DNA of 64,000 nucleotides from the NCBI RefSeq assembly GCF_030824335.1, contig NZ_JAVBXX010000006.1:1-64000 (forward strand), given 5' to 3'. The notes below the pieces were generated by a model, which was given only the letters and a program-made list of their open reading frames with translations, was not told the origin of the DNA and made no database searches. Every line of letters begins with the position of its first letter. Position 1 is the first letter of the stretch. The position numbers were made by a program, and so were the translations under genes. This DNA comes from Azonexus sp. Its GTDB lineage: Bacteria > Pseudomonadota > Gammaproteobacteria > Burkholderiales > Rhodocyclaceae. This document shows, one piece after another, positions 19,066 to 28,844 of the stretch.

Positions 19066-19079
19066 GTTTCACGTGAAAC
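19066..19079. other. parS-like ParB binding site (perfect palindrome)
   Basis: GTTTCACGTGAAAC is a perfect match to the 14-bp core of the bacterial chromosomal parS site. It lies in the 8-base gap after oxyR and runs into the next gene; its central GTG (19073-19075) is the start codon of the hybrid kinase. Confidence 0.88.
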
Positions 19080-21574
19080 GGGCCGGCCGATTTTTCCTTG
19101 TCGCCTGTCTGGGGATGGGGGTAGCCGGTTCTTTGCTGGCCGCGCAACCGGAAGTCATCCGTGTGGTCAGCGACGACAACTATCCGCCTTACATGTTTCG
19201 CAATGCCGATGGCAATGTCGAAGGTTATCTGGTCGACTTGTGGCAGCTTTGGGAAAAGAAAACCGGGGTTCGCGTCGAGTTGACCGCAATTGCCTGGGCT
19301 GAGGCTCAGGCAATGATGCGCCGCGGTGAGGCCGATGTGATCGAGGCCATTTACCGGACGCCTGCCCGCGAAAAGCTTTACGAGTTTTCTGCACCCTATT
19401 CGAAGCAGCAAGTTTCCATTTACAGCCACAACTCGATTAACGGCATCAGCAGCCCGGCAGCGTTGAAAGGTTTCCAGATCGGCGTGCAGGCTGGCGATGC
19501 TTGCGTCGAGTATCTCGAAGCGCACGGTATTTCGACACTGCAGTACTACCGTGATTATTCGCAGATGATTCGCGCGGCAATTGCGCAAGATATCAAGTTG
19601 TTCTGCCTTGACGAGGAACCGGCCGGTTTTTACTTGTATCGAATGGATGCCCAGGATGATTTTCATCAGGCATTCAGTTTCTACAGCGCTGAGTTTCATC
19701 GTGCGGTGCGCAAGGGGGATGGGGCGATTTTGGCATTGGTCGAGCGCGGCATGGGTGAAATCAGCGATGCGGAGAAAGATTTATTGCGGGCCAAGTGGAT
19801 GGGGCAGCCGCTGCAACTTTCACCTTATGTCCGATATTTTGTTGGCGGTCTTGTCGTTCTCTTGCTGATCGGTGGTGGGCTTGCCCTCTGGGTTTATACC
19901 CTGCGCCGCCTGGTTCGCCAGCGCACCGCTGAACTGGAGATGCAGCGTACCCAACTGCTTACTTTGGTAAAGACGATTCCCGACCTGGTTTGGGTCAAGG
20001 ATGTGGCCGGTGTCTATCTGGCGTGCAATCCACGTTTTGAAAAGCTCTTTGGGGCGCCGGAGGCCGAGATTATCGGTCGAACCGATTATGATTTTGTCGA
20101 TCAGGCAACTGCCGATTCCTTTCGTTCCCATGACAAACGGGCAATGACCGCTGGTAAGCCGTCGTTGAACGAGGAATGGCTGGATTTTGCCGAGTCTGGT
20201 GAGCATTTGTTGTTTGAAACCGTGAAAACGCCGATGTTCGACCAGAATGGTAGTTTGATCGGGGTGCTGGGGATTGCGCGAGACATTACCCAGCGTCGGC
20301 AGACAGAAAATGATTTGCGTAGCAGCGAAGAAAAATTGCGTCACTATCGTGAGCAGCTTGAGGTTCTCGTTGCCGAGCGCACGGGCCAGCTGGTTCATGC
20401 CCGGGATGCTGCGGAGGCTGCCAATCGGGCCAAGAGTGCTTTTCTCGCCAACATGAGTCATGAAATCAGGACGCCGATGAATGCCATCATCGGCATGGCC
20501 TACCTGCTGCGTAGCAAACTTGCAGATCCCGAGTTGCTGGATCGGCTGGACAAGATATCCGGAGCGGCGAATCATCTGCTCGGGATCATCAACGATTTAC
20601 TCGATATATCAAAAATCGAGGCCGGAAAATTGCACCTTGAGGTGCGTGAGCTTGACCCGGGAAGCATCATGGACAATATCGTCTCGATGCTGTCAGAGCA
20701 GGCCCGCGCCAAGGGCCTTCGCCTTAGCCATTCAGTCGATGGGTGTCCTGCCGGTCTGCGGGGTGATGCCGGGCGATTGGTTCAGGCATTCCTGAATCTT
20801 GCCAGCAATGCCATTAAATTTACTGCGCACGGCGAGGTGGCGCTACGCATCAGTTGTGAGTCGGAAGATGAAGAGTCTGTCATGTTGCGCTTCTCTGTCA
20901 GAGATACCGGCATCGGTATTGCACCGGAGATCGTCGACAAGCTGTTTTCGCCATTTCAGCAAGCCGATGATTCAAGCTCCCGGCGTTATGGTGGCACGGG
21001 ACTGGGCCTGGCAATCACGCGTCGCTTGGCCTGTTTGATGGGCGGGGATGCCGGTGTCGAAAGCACCTCCGAACAAGGCAGTTGCTTCTGGTTTTCTGCG
21101 CGTTTGATGCGCGGAGCCGCTGCTTTGCCGGAGATGCATCCCGTTGCCGAACAAGGGCGGGCTGATCAGCTTTTGCTGGCGGAGTTTGCCGCAACGCGTG
21201 TTCTTGTCGTCGAAGATGATCCGATCAATCAGGAATTGGCGCAAACCCTGCTCGAAAATGTCGGGCTCGATGTCGATGTGGCAAGTGATGGTGCTGCTGC
21301 GCTGGACAAGGTCAGGCGGGCGCAACGACCCTACGGGCTGATCCTGATGGATCTGCAGATGCCGCACCTGGGCGGTATCGAGACAACGATGGCCTTGCGC
21401 GAGCTGCCGGGGTTTTCGACGCCGATCATCGCGATGACCGCCAATGCCTTCGCCGAAGACCAGATTCGCTGCAGGGAAGCCGGCATGGTCGATTTCATCG
21501 CCAAGCCGGTTGATCCCATCCTGCTCTACGAAACCTTGCTCAACTGTCTGCGCAAGGCTCGTACGGTCAACTGA
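19073..21574 (+). CDS. BvgS-like hybrid sensor histidine kinase
   Basis: The 833-residue kinase has a signal sequence, a periplasmic solute-binding (SBP_bac_3) sensor at about 25-260 ([17 protein letters not shown]), a membrane helix near residue 265-285, PAS, HisKA with phospho-acceptor His in [14 protein letters not shown], an HATPase domain with [11 protein letters not shown], and a C-terminal receiver with Asp in LILMDLQMP. No HPt domain is seen, so phosphotransfer needs a separate partner. The GTG start lies inside a parS-like palindrome. Codon usage is ordinary. Its stop abuts the topB stop on the other strand. Confidence 0.93.
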   Translation: MKRAGRFFLVACLGMGVAGSLLAAQPEVIRVVSDDNYPPYMFRNADGNVEGYLVDLWQLWEKKTGVRVELTAIAWAEAQAMMRRGEADVIEAIYRTPAREKLYEFSAPYSKQQVSIYSHNSINGISSPAALKGFQIGVQAGDACVEYLEAHGISTLQYYRDYSQMIRAAIAQDIKLFCLDEEPAGFYLYRMDAQDDFHQAFSFYSAEFHRAVRKGDGAILALVERGMGEISDAEKDLLRAKWMGQPLQLSPYVRYFVGGLVVLLLIGGGLALWVYTLRRLVRQRTAELEMQRTQLLTLVKTIPDLVWVKDVAGVYLACNPRFEKLFGAPEAEIIGRTDYDFVDQATADSFRSHDKRAMTAGKPSLNEEWLDFAESGEHLLFETVKTPMFDQNGSLIGVLGIARDITQRRQTENDLRSSEEKLRHYREQLEVLVAERTGQLVHARDAAEAANRAKSAFLANMSHEIRTPMNAIIGMAYLLRSKLADPELLDRLDKISGAANHLLGIINDLLDISKIEAGKLHLEVRELDPGSIMDNIVSMLSEQARAKGLRLSHSVDGCPAGLRGDAGRLVQAFLNLASNAIKFTAHGEVALRISCESEDEESVMLRFSVRDTGIGIAPEIVDKLFSPFQQADDSSSRRYGGTGLGLAITRRLACLMGGDAGVESTSEQGSCFWFSARLMRGAAALPEMHPVAEQGRADQLLLAEFAATRVLVVEDDPINQELAQTLLENVGLDVDVASDGAAALDKVRRAQRPYGLILMDLQMPHLGGIETTMALRELPGFSTPIIAMTANAFAEDQIRCREAGMVDFIAKPVDPILLYETLLNCLRKARTVN

Positions 21575-24097
21575 TCAGGTTGCTGCTTTTTTCTTGGCTG
21601 CCGGTTTTTTGGCGGCTGGTGCCTTCTTCTCGAACTCGAAGCTGACTTTGCCTTCCTGAGCGACCAGATAGGCCGAGAACTTGCGCCGCGTGCGGTTGGA
21701 AACGAATTCACGCAACAAGTCGGTTTTGCCATCAGCCAGCAGTTTCTTCATCTGTGCGATGTCGATTGGCTGCTGCAGAATGATCTTGCCGGAACGGAAA
21801 TCACAGGTTTTTTCCGGGCCAACCGATTTTTCGCAGACATACGAACTGCCGTGTTCATATACATTGGCGGCACACTTCGGGCATTTGCCCAAAATTTCGT
21901 GGGCGGAAAAATCGACGGGTTCAGCGTTGGCTTCATCCGCCTTGTCCTGGCCAAAGTCGAATTCGGGCAGATGCTCGTCGTTCAGCTTGATGGCAGCAGC
22001 AAAGCCACGGCCCATCTTGTTGCGGAAACCGGTCAGCGGGCCAACGGTACGTTCGGTCAGCAAGGTTTCGATTTCGGCCGGTTCGAATTGGCGACCGGCA
22101 ACAATTTTCCATAGCGAATAGTCGCAATCGCCGCACTGGAATTTCTTGTAAGTTTCACGAATCACGCCGCCGCATTTCGGACAGGGCGTGGCGAGGACGC
22201 CAAAGTCACCGGGGATGGTGTCGTTGTCGTAGCTCTTGGCGCGTTCGACCATATGGCGCGTCATTTCGGCGATTTCGCGCATGAATTCTTCGCGCGTGAA
22301 TTCGCCTTTTTCGATGCGGCCGAGTTTCCATTCCCAGTCGCCGGTCAGTTCCGGCTGGGTCAGTTCCTTGACGCCCAGGCCGTTCAACAAGGTCATCAGG
22401 TTGAAGGCCTTGGCGGTTGGCGTCAGTTCGCGACCTTCGCGCAGCATGTACTGCTCGCCGATCAGGTTTTCGATGATCTGCGCCCGGGTGGCTGGCGTGC
22501 CGAGGCCACGGCCGGCCATTGCCGCCTTCAGTTCTTCGTCGTCGACCATCTTGCCGGCGCCTTCCATGGCGGACAGCAGCGTCGCTTCCGAGTAGCGCGG
22601 TGGCGGCTTGGTGACGTTGGCCTTGACCGCAACTTCCTCGGTTTTCACCTTCTCATCCTTGTCGACCGCAACAAGATTGCCTTCGTCGCCGGTTTGCCCT
22701 TCCTTGCCATGCACGGCCAGCCAGCCCGGATTGACCAGCACCTTGCCCTCGGTCTTGAACGGGTAGCCCTCGACGCGGGTGATGCGGGTGGTGACCAGGT
22801 ATTCGGCAGCCGGGAAGAAGACTGACAGGAAACGCCGGACGACGAAGTCATAGAGCTTCTGTTCGGCTTCGTTGAGGTTTTTCGGTGCCTGCGGGGTGGG
22901 GATGATGGCAAAGTGATCGCTCACTTTTGCATTGTTGAAAATGCGCTTGTTCGGCACGACCCAGTTACGCGCCAGAATCTGGTGAGCAAATGGCGAATAG
23001 CGGGCCAACAGGACTTCGTCGTGTCCTTTGCCGGCCCCTTCGCCTGTCAGCACCGACATGGTTGCCTTGACGGTAGCAACGTAGTCTTCCGGCAGGCAAC
23101 GCGAATCGGTTCGTGGATAGGTCAGCACCTTGTGCTTTTCATACAGGGCCTGGGCCAGGCCGAGCGTGGTTTTGGCCGAGAAGCCGAAGCGGCTGTTGGC
23201 CTCGCGCTGCAGGCTGGTCAGATCGAAGAGCAATGGCGACAAGCGAGTTTCCGGCTTGGCTTCTTCGGTGACGATGCCCGGTTTGCCGGAAGTCGCGGCC
23301 TTGATGGCTTCGGCCTTGTTTTGTTCCCATAGACGGTCGGCGCGGGCGTGTTCGTCGTCCTGCTTGCCCTTGAAGCCCTCATCAAACCATTTGCCGGTGT
23401 AATTGCCGGCTTTGGCGCCGAAGTCGGCTTCGACTTCCCAGTAGTCGCGCGGCTGGAATTCGCGGATTTTCTTTTCCCGCTCGACCACGATGGCCAGCGT
23501 CGGGGTCTGCACGCGGCCGACGGTGGTCAGGTGAAAGCCACCGGTTTTCGAGTTGAAGGCGGTCATCGCCCGCGTACCGTTGATGCCGACTAGCCAGTCG
23601 GATTCGGAGCGGCAGACGGCGGCATCGGCCAGGCCTTGCAATTCGCTGCCCGGACGCAGACGCAGGAAGCCATCGCGGATGGCCTGCGGCGTCATCGATT
23701 GCAGCCACAGGCGCTGTACCGGCTTCTTGTTGCCGGCATGCTGGACGATGTAATTGAAGATCAATTCGCCTTCGCGCCCCGCGTCACAGGCATTGACCAG
23801 CGCATCGACATCCTTGCGCTTGAGCAGTTTGAGCAGGACTTTCAGGCGCGAGGCGCTTTTTTCGATCGGATTCAGCGCGAAATGCGGCGGGATGACCGGC
23901 AGATGGGCAAACGACCACTTGCCGCGTTTGACCTCGAATTCTTCGGGACAGGAGAGTTCGAGCAAATGGCCGACCGCCGACGAGACGACGTATTCGTCGT
24001 TCTCGAAATAGTCGTCGTGCTTGGTCAGCCCGCCTAACGCCTTGGCGATGTCGCTGGCGACGGAAGGTTTTTCGGCGATGATCAGTTTTTTGCTCAT
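21575..24097 (-). CDS. topB: DNA topoisomerase III
   Basis: The 840-residue type IA topoisomerase begins with a Toprim domain (LIIAEKPSVASDIAKALGG; NACDAGREGELI), then the catalytic domain with active tyrosine in LTYPRTDSRCLP. Two C-terminal zinc-ribbon-like parts follow (CPKCGG...CGDCDY, and CPKCAANVYEHGSSYVC) and a Lys/Ala-rich tail (AAKKPAAKKKAAT). It relaxes and decatenates single-stranded DNA regions in replication and recombination. The ATG at 24097 is preferred over one 27 bases upstream because MSKKLIIAEKP is the family start. dprA lies upstream on the same strand. Confidence 0.95.
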   Translation of the reverse strand: MSKKLIIAEKPSVASDIAKALGGLTKHDDYFENDEYVVSSAVGHLLELSCPEEFEVKRGKWSFAHLPVIPPHFALNPIEKSASRLKVLLKLLKRKDVDALVNACDAGREGELIFNYIVQHAGNKKPVQRLWLQSMTPQAIRDGFLRLRPGSELQGLADAAVCRSESDWLVGINGTRAMTAFNSKTGGFHLTTVGRVQTPTLAIVVEREKKIREFQPRDYWEVEADFGAKAGNYTGKWFDEGFKGKQDDEHARADRLWEQNKAEAIKAATSGKPGIVTEEAKPETRLSPLLFDLTSLQREANSRFGFSAKTTLGLAQALYEKHKVLTYPRTDSRCLPEDYVATVKATMSVLTGEGAGKGHDEVLLARYSPFAHQILARNWVVPNKRIFNNAKVSDHFAIIPTPQAPKNLNEAEQKLYDFVVRRFLSVFFPAAEYLVTTRITRVEGYPFKTEGKVLVNPGWLAVHGKEGQTGDEGNLVAVDKDEKVKTEEVAVKANVTKPPPRYSEATLLSAMEGAGKMVDDEELKAAMAGRGLGTPATRAQIIENLIGEQYMLREGRELTPTAKAFNLMTLLNGLGVKELTQPELTGDWEWKLGRIEKGEFTREEFMREIAEMTRHMVERAKSYDNDTIPGDFGVLATPCPKCGGVIRETYKKFQCGDCDYSLWKIVAGRQFEPAEIETLLTERTVGPLTGFRNKMGRGFAAAIKLNDEHLPEFDFGQDKADEANAEPVDFSAHEILGKCPKCAANVYEHGSSYVCEKSVGPEKTCDFRSGKIILQQPIDIAQMKKLLADGKTDLLREFVSNRTRRKFSAYLVAQEGKVSFEFEKKAPAAKKPAAKKKAAT

Positions 24098-24176
24098 GGG
24101 TTCTGCCTGTAGGGTGCCGGGCATAATAAGTGGGCGCCGGACGGATTGGCAAGGGCGGACTTGTATCCGCGAGAGT

Positions 24177-25268
24177 TCAGTTCATTCGCTGATAGCGGTT
24201 GCCGGGAAGGACGGCGATTTCGCCGCAAAGTTCCAGGGTTAGCAGTTCAGGTAGTAATTTCTCGGCAGCGAGTCCGCTGCGCTCGACGATTTCATCAAAT
24301 CCGCAAGGGGCATGGCTGATTGCGGCCAATACGGGATGCGCCTGCGAGGCGTTCGTTGGCGCATCCGGTGCGAGAGTGGGTTTTGCCAACGGTGTAGCAA
24401 ACTGGCCAAGTTCCTCGAGCACATCGGCAGCGGTTTCAACCAGCTTGGCCCCTTGTTTGATCAGTTTGTGGCAGCCGCGGGCAACCGGCGAGTGGATGGA
24501 GCCGGGAATGGCAAAGACATCGCGACCTTGTTCACCGGCCAGGCGGGCAGTGATCAGCGAACCGCTTTCCGTGGCGGCTTCGACGACCAGTACGCCGCGC
24601 GACAGACCGGCAATGATCCGGTTGCGCCGAGGAAAATTGGCGGCAATGGCCGGTGTGCCGAGCGGAAATTCAGAGACGATGGCGCCTCGTTCGACGATGG
24701 CCAAAGCGAGTTCGCGGTTGCGTGCCGGATAGACGCGGTCGGCACCGGTGCCGATGACGGCGACGGTATCGCCACCGCCAGCCAGGGCGCCGCGATGGGC
24801 TGCCGTATCGATACCCAGTGCCAGCCCGCTGACGATGCAGAGCCCTTGGGCGGCCAAGGCGTGGGCGAACTGCTCTGCGCTCTGGATGCCTTGGGGGGTG
24901 GCATTGCGGCTGCCGACCATGGCCAGGCTACGACGATTGAGCAGGGCTTTGTTGCCCCGGACATAGATCAGACTGGGTGGGTCGGGGATTTCCAGCAGGG
25001 CAGCCGGGTAGTCGGCGTCGGCCAGGGTCAGGATATGTTGGTCGGGTTGGCTGGCCCACGCAATGCTGCGGTCGACGGCTTCGTCGGGGCGAAAATCGAA
25101 AAGCAGCTCGGCCTTTGCCCCGATTACGCTGCGCACGGCAGCAGGGTCTGCCGTGAAAACAGCCTCCGGTAAACCGAAAGCGGCGAGAAGCTTTCGTTGC
25201 GTCTCGCCGCCGATACCGGGAATCAGGGTCAGGCGCAGCCAGTCGGCCAGGCCTTGCAGGTCGTTCAC
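24177..25268 (-). CDS. dprA: DNA processing protein DprA
   Basis: The 363-residue protein binds single-stranded DNA and loads RecA during transformation. It has an N-terminal SAM/HhH-like part (LTLIPGIGGETQRKLLAAFG), the Rossmann-like core with MVGSRNATPQG, SGLALGIDTAAHRGAL and FPRRNRIIAGLSRGVLVVEA, and a C-terminal winged-helix region. The start is a GTG whose GTGA overlaps the stop of the LysM gene upstream, so the two are translationally coupled. Confidence 0.95.
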   Translation of the reverse strand: MNDLQGLADWLRLTLIPGIGGETQRKLLAAFGLPEAVFTADPAAVRSVIGAKAELLFDFRPDEAVDRSIAWASQPDQHILTLADADYPAALLEIPDPPSLIYVRGNKALLNRRSLAMVGSRNATPQGIQSAEQFAHALAAQGLCIVSGLALGIDTAAHRGALAGGGDTVAVIGTGADRVYPARNRELALAIVERGAIVSEFPLGTPAIAANFPRRNRIIAGLSRGVLVVEAATESGSLITARLAGEQGRDVFAIPGSIHSPVARGCHKLIKQGAKLVETAADVLEELGQFATPLAKPTLAPDAPTNASQAHPVLAAISHAPCGFDEIVERSGLAAEKLLPELLTLELCGEIAVLPGNRYQRMN

Positions 25269-26290
25269 GGATTGCGTGCTGCGTCGCCGATCAGGACAGA
25301 CTTCGACGATTCAAGCACCAGTGCGTAAGAGATACGATCAAAGGTGCGGAAGATGAATGCCAAGGCATAGCGTTCATCGGGAATGGTGGTTGAAACCCGC
25401 TGGTGGCTTTCGTCCAGATCCTGCGAAACCCGTTTGCGGAACAGCGCAAGCACGTGGCCCATTTCGACGCCATCTGCCTCGCCGCGGTTCAGCGCAACGA
25501 CGGAGCCGGAGCCGCCTTCGCTAACGCCGCCGTAGATGGACATGATGCGCGCGCTGATTTCCAACTCCGGGCGATGTGGTACATAGGCCATGATGCTGGT
25601 TGGCGGTGCCGGCTTCAGCCAATCGCCCCGGGTGACTTCTTCCTTTGACTGCGTGATGCGTATGGTGGCCGGTTCGCCCGGTTCGACCAGTGTGGCATTG
25701 CCCAGAAAGAAGGCTTCCTGAGCGATGACATCGCCAGTTTCGGGATCCTTGAGTGGTTTTCCCGGACGGAAAATGTGCCATTTGACCACGCTGGCATCAG
25801 TAATGCCGGAGACGAAAGCCGTATCGCCATTGCCCAAAATGACCCGGTCTTCCTGGGTGGCCACGATGCGTGTCGCGACGGCAGCGTCGCCAGGTTCGAG
25901 GATCAGTGGTTGCGAGATGAAGGGTTCGATGATTTTTGCCGGAATGCTGGGGATCACCTGCTGAATGGCAGTTGAATATACCTTCGGCTGTACTTTTCCA
26001 TTGCCCAGCGGTTTGCCCAGACGCAGGCGTGGATTGCCATCGGACAGGTCGAGCCAGACAATGTCACCGGGATAGATCAGGTGCGGGTTCTTGATCTGGT
26101 CTTGATTCATCCGCCAGATGTCTGGCCAGCGCCAAGGCTGTTTGAGGAATTTGCCGGATATATCCCACAGGGTATCGCCCTTGACCACAATATGGCGCTC
26201 CGGCGGATTGTCGACCAGCTCAAGCGGCTCGGCGGCCGTTGCAGAAGCAACTGTCACAGCCAGGATGAGCGCGGATATAATGCGAACCAT
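25265..26290 (-). CDS. Secreted LysM-domain protein
   Basis: The 341-residue protein has a signal peptide (MVRIISALILAVTVASATAAEP) and one LysM domain at about residues 33-85 (HIVVKGDTLWDISGKFLKQPW), which binds peptidoglycan. The remaining 250 residues form a beta-rich region with no known activity; no catalytic domain is visible. This gene upstream of dprA and divergent from def is a common betaproteobacterial arrangement. The ATG at 26290 follows GAGGGA; the longer frame to 26392 lacks support and would run into the def promoter region. Confidence 0.9.
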   Translation of the reverse strand: MVRIISALILAVTVASATAAEPLELVDNPPERHIVVKGDTLWDISGKFLKQPWRWPDIWRMNQDQIKNPHLIYPGDIVWLDLSDGNPRLRLGKPLGNGKVQPKVYSTAIQQVIPSIPAKIIEPFISQPLILEPGDAAVATRIVATQEDRVILGNGDTAFVSGITDASVVKWHIFRPGKPLKDPETGDVIAQEAFFLGNATLVEPGEPATIRITQSKEEVTRGDWLKPAPPTSIMAYVPHRPELEISARIMSIYGGVSEGGSGSVVALNRGEADGVEMGHVLALFRKRVSQDLDESHQRVSTTIPDERYALAFIFRTFDRISYALVLESSKSVLIGDAARNP

Positions 26291-26431
26291 GGGTAATCCC
26301 TCACGTACCGGTGGAACGCGCAGCAGCTTGCATTGTCCTACCGGCGTCTGCAATTCGCGTTCATATCTCAAGAATTGCGTCAGATTCTGCATCCAATCAC
26401 CTAAGCAAGCAAGCTTTCATTCCCTATTGCC

Positions 26432-26935
26432 ATGGCACTCTTACCCATTTTGCGTTTTCCTGATCCGCGCCTGAAAAAACTGGCAGCGCCCGTGATAAAA
26501 ATTGACAACGGCATTCGCCGGCTGGCCGCTGACATGGCAGAAACCATGTATGAAGCGCCGGGTATCGGGTTGGCCGCGACCCAGGTGGATGTTCACAAAC
26601 GGGTTGTCGTGGTCGATATCTCGGAAGAAAAGAATGATCTGCGCGTCTTCATCAATCCCGAATTGAGCAACAGCGCCGGATGCTCGATTGGCGAGGAGGG
26701 CTGTCTGTCAGTGCCTGGCGTCTATGACAAGGTTGAGCGGGCCGAACGGGTTACCGTGCGCTACCTTGATCTTGATGGCAAGCCGCAGGTGCTGGAGGCC
26801 GAAGGCCTGTTGGCTGTTTGTATCCAGCACGAGATCGATCATCTGAACGGCACCGTTTTCGTCGATCACCTGTCACAACTCAAACAGACCCGCATCCGCA
26901 GCAAGCTGGCCAAGCAGGCGCGGGTGACGGCATGA
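26432..26935 (+). CDS. def: Peptide deformylase
   Basis: The 167-residue metalloenzyme removes the N-formyl group from new proteins. All three motifs are present: [19 protein letters not shown] with the metal Cys, and QHEIDHL with the two metal His and catalytic Glu. The stop overlaps the fmt start (ATGA), the classic def-fmt operon. It is transcribed away from the LysM gene from a 141-base shared gap. Confidence 0.98.
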   Translation: MALLPILRFPDPRLKKLAAPVIKIDNGIRRLAADMAETMYEAPGIGLAATQVDVHKRVVVVDISEEKNDLRVFINPELSNSAGCSIGEEGCLSVPGVYDKVERAERVTVRYLDLDGKPQVLEAEGLLAVCIQHEIDHLNGTVFVDHLSQLKQTRIRSKLAKQARVTA

Positions 26936-27855
26936 AGCTGATTTTTGCCGGCACCCCCGAATTTGCGGCGCAGGCGCTGTCCGCCATCATCGCTGCCGGC
27001 CATGAGGTTGCGCTGGTGCTGACTCAGCCGGATCGGCCGGCCGGGCGCGGCATGACGCTGCAACCGTCGGCGGTGAAGAAAATTGCGCAGGAACATGGGA
27101 TCGAGGTTTTTCAGCCGCTGACGCTGAAGGATGCCGAAGCACAGGCGAAGATTGCTGCGGTCGGTGCCGAGGTCATGGTGGTTGCTGCTTACGGACTGAT
27201 CCTGCCGCAAGTGGTGCTAGACCTGCCGCGCCTGGGTTGCCTGAATATTCATGCCTCGCTGCTGCCGCGCTGGCGGGGTGCTGCGCCGATCCAACGGGTC
27301 TTGCTGGCCGGCGACAAAGAGACCGGCGTGTGCATCATGCAAATGGAAGCGGGTCTGGATACCGGGCCGGTGCTGTTGCGTGCTGCCTTCGACATCGCGG
27401 CCGACGATACGACGGCCAGCTTGCACGACAAGCTGGCGGCGCTCGGTGCCCGGTTGATTGTCGATGCACTGGCGCGTCTGCCGTTACCGGCCGAAGTCCA
27501 GACTAGCGAAGGCGTTACTTACGCGCACAAGATCGAAAAGCTCGAAGCGGCGATTGACTGGTCAAAAACGGCGGCCGAGCTGGATCGCCATATCCGTGCC
27601 TTTAATCCGTTTCCTGGAGCACAGGCGGTGTTTGCCGGGCAGACGGTCAAGCTGTGGGCGGCACGGCCGGTCGATGGGGGCGGTGAAAAAGGCAGCATTC
27701 TTGCGGTCGACCGCAAAAATATCGTGATTGCCTGTGGGCAAGGCGCGCTGGCGGTCAGCGAGTTGCAGAAAGCCGGTGGCAAGCGTTTGCCGGTGCAGCA
27801 GTTTTTGGCCGGACATCCGCTCAAAGTGGGTGATCGGTTTACGGGACTCGACTGA
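26932..27855 (+). CDS. fmt: Methionyl-tRNA formyltransferase
   Basis: The 307-residue enzyme formylates initiator Met-tRNA using 10-formyl-tetrahydrofolate. The catalytic domain starts [13 protein letters not shown] and carries [15 protein letters not shown] for folate binding and catalysis; the C-terminal OB-like domain follows from about residue 205. The ATG at 26932 overlaps the def stop and fits family length. Codons for LAVDRKN contain a perfect copy of the dispersed palindrome at 27701-27716. Confidence 0.97.
   Translation: MKLIFAGTPEFAAQALSAIIAAGHEVALVLTQPDRPAGRGMTLQPSAVKKIAQEHGIEVFQPLTLKDAEAQAKIAAVGAEVMVVAAYGLILPQVVLDLPRLGCLNIHASLLPRWRGAAPIQRVLLAGDKETGVCIMQMEAGLDTGPVLLRAAFDIAADDTTASLHDKLAALGARLIVDALARLPLPAEVQTSEGVTYAHKIEKLEAAIDWSKTAAELDRHIRAFNPFPGAQAVFAGQTVKLWAARPVDGGGEKGSILAVDRKNIVIACGQGALAVSELQKAGGKRLPVQQFLAGHPLKVGDRFTGLD
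27701..27716. repeat. Dispersed palindrome, perfect copy
   Basis: TTGCGGTCGACCGCAA inside fmt, encoding AVDRK. The next perfect copy lies 686 bases downstream in a gene on the other strand. Confidence 0.9.
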
Positions 27856-27922
27856 GCCTTTGTTGCTTGGCCGCCGGTTCGACAAGCGGTCCACGTACGG
27901 TCTCGAAAATTCGCTGCTTCGT

Positions 27923-28810
27923 TTAGCGCGTTCCACGTGAAACGCGGCTGCGCTGAATGGATTCCAGTAATTGCCCGAGTCGTCGGCCGGCTTCGGTGAT
28001 GCGCCGGTCAGCCCTGGCCTTGGCCTGCTCCCGGTAGGGCAGGTCAATGATCGGCGTGACGCTGCCAGCGGCCTTCGGATAAACATCGTTCAGCAGATCG
28101 CGGCTTTCGCGCAGCCACAGTGCGGCATCACCCTGCGCGCCGGGGCGGTGTTCTTCCAGCAATATCCCGGCTTGCTTGCGTAGTTTCTTGCCGCGCAGGC
28201 TGCTCGGGCCGGGCAGGTCATCCCAGTAAGCGTGCAGTTTGACGAACGGCTGCTTTGCGTCGAAGGGGTTCTCGATCAACTGCGTATTGCCGCCGCGGTC
28301 TTCGCTGAAACCGACGTGTAACGGCTGATGAATGTCGGCGACCAGGTGCGCCAGCCAAGGCAAGGCCCAGGCAATTTCGCCGGGTTTTGCGGTCGACCGC
28401 AAAATTTTGGTCAATTCTCCGATCTGCCGATCAATCTGGCCGCGACCACGTTGGCCGTCGCGATCAAAATCGGCGTAATGCCAATCGAGATGGCGCGCCG
28501 TATCGGGAAAACCAGCCAGATCCGGTGTCGGCGACTCCCGACGTTCGTCGTAAAAACGCGGGTCGCGGCGAATACTGTCTGGCCAGGTCGAGGCTTCGGC
28601 GAAGATCAATGCCGCTTCGCCGGTTCCTGATTTTTCATGCCAGCGAGCGTGGTCCGGGTGCTGTTCCAGCGCGCTGGCGACAAATTCCCGGGCGGCGGGT
28701 GACATGCCTTGCCAGGCGATAATGGCTGTCAGGCGGTGCCCCGCGGCGTTCCAGGCTTGGGCGAGCGGGCTGAAAATCAGGCAGAGAAGAAGGATGAAGA
28801 AAGGGCGCAT
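27923..28810 (-). CDS. Secreted S1/P1-type nuclease
   Basis: The 295-residue protein has a signal peptide ending AQA, so the mature protein starts with WNAAGH, the Trp-His zinc pair typical of S1/P1 nucleases. Further zinc ligands are visible in HLDWHYADFD and in LAHLVADIHQPLHVGFSEDRGGN. These zinc enzymes cut single-stranded DNA and RNA and 3' nucleotides; this one is probably periplasmic or exported. The last codons (RVSRGTR) contain a parS-like site, and the middle contains the longest copy of the dispersed palindrome. Confidence 0.93.
   Translation of the reverse strand: MRPFFILLLCLIFSPLAQAWNAAGHRLTAIIAWQGMSPAAREFVASALEQHPDHARWHEKSGTGEAALIFAEASTWPDSIRRDPRFYDERRESPTPDLAGFPDTARHLDWHYADFDRDGQRGRGQIDRQIGELTKILRSTAKPGEIAWALPWLAHLVADIHQPLHVGFSEDRGGNTQLIENPFDAKQPFVKLHAYWDDLPGPSSLRGKKLRKQAGILLEEHRPGAQGDAALWLRESRDLLNDVYPKAAGSVTPIIDLPYREQAKARADRRITEAGRRLGQLLESIQRSRVSRGTR
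27930..27943. other. parS-like ParB binding site
   Basis: GTTCCACGTGAAAC, one change from a perfect palindrome. It lies within a 20-bp near-palindrome at 27927-27946 (flanks CGC/GCG) in the final codons of the S1/P1 nuclease gene. Confidence 0.82.
28385..28404. repeat. Dispersed palindrome, extended perfect copy
   Basis: TTTTGCGGTCGACCGCAAAA is a perfect 20-bp palindrome containing the 16-bp core (28387-28402). It lies inside the S1/P1 nuclease gene, read as RSTAK in the coding frame, a different frame from the AVDRK of other copies. Confidence 0.92.
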
Positions 28811-28844
28811 CCCACGATTATGCCCCGTGCGATAATCTCATCCT

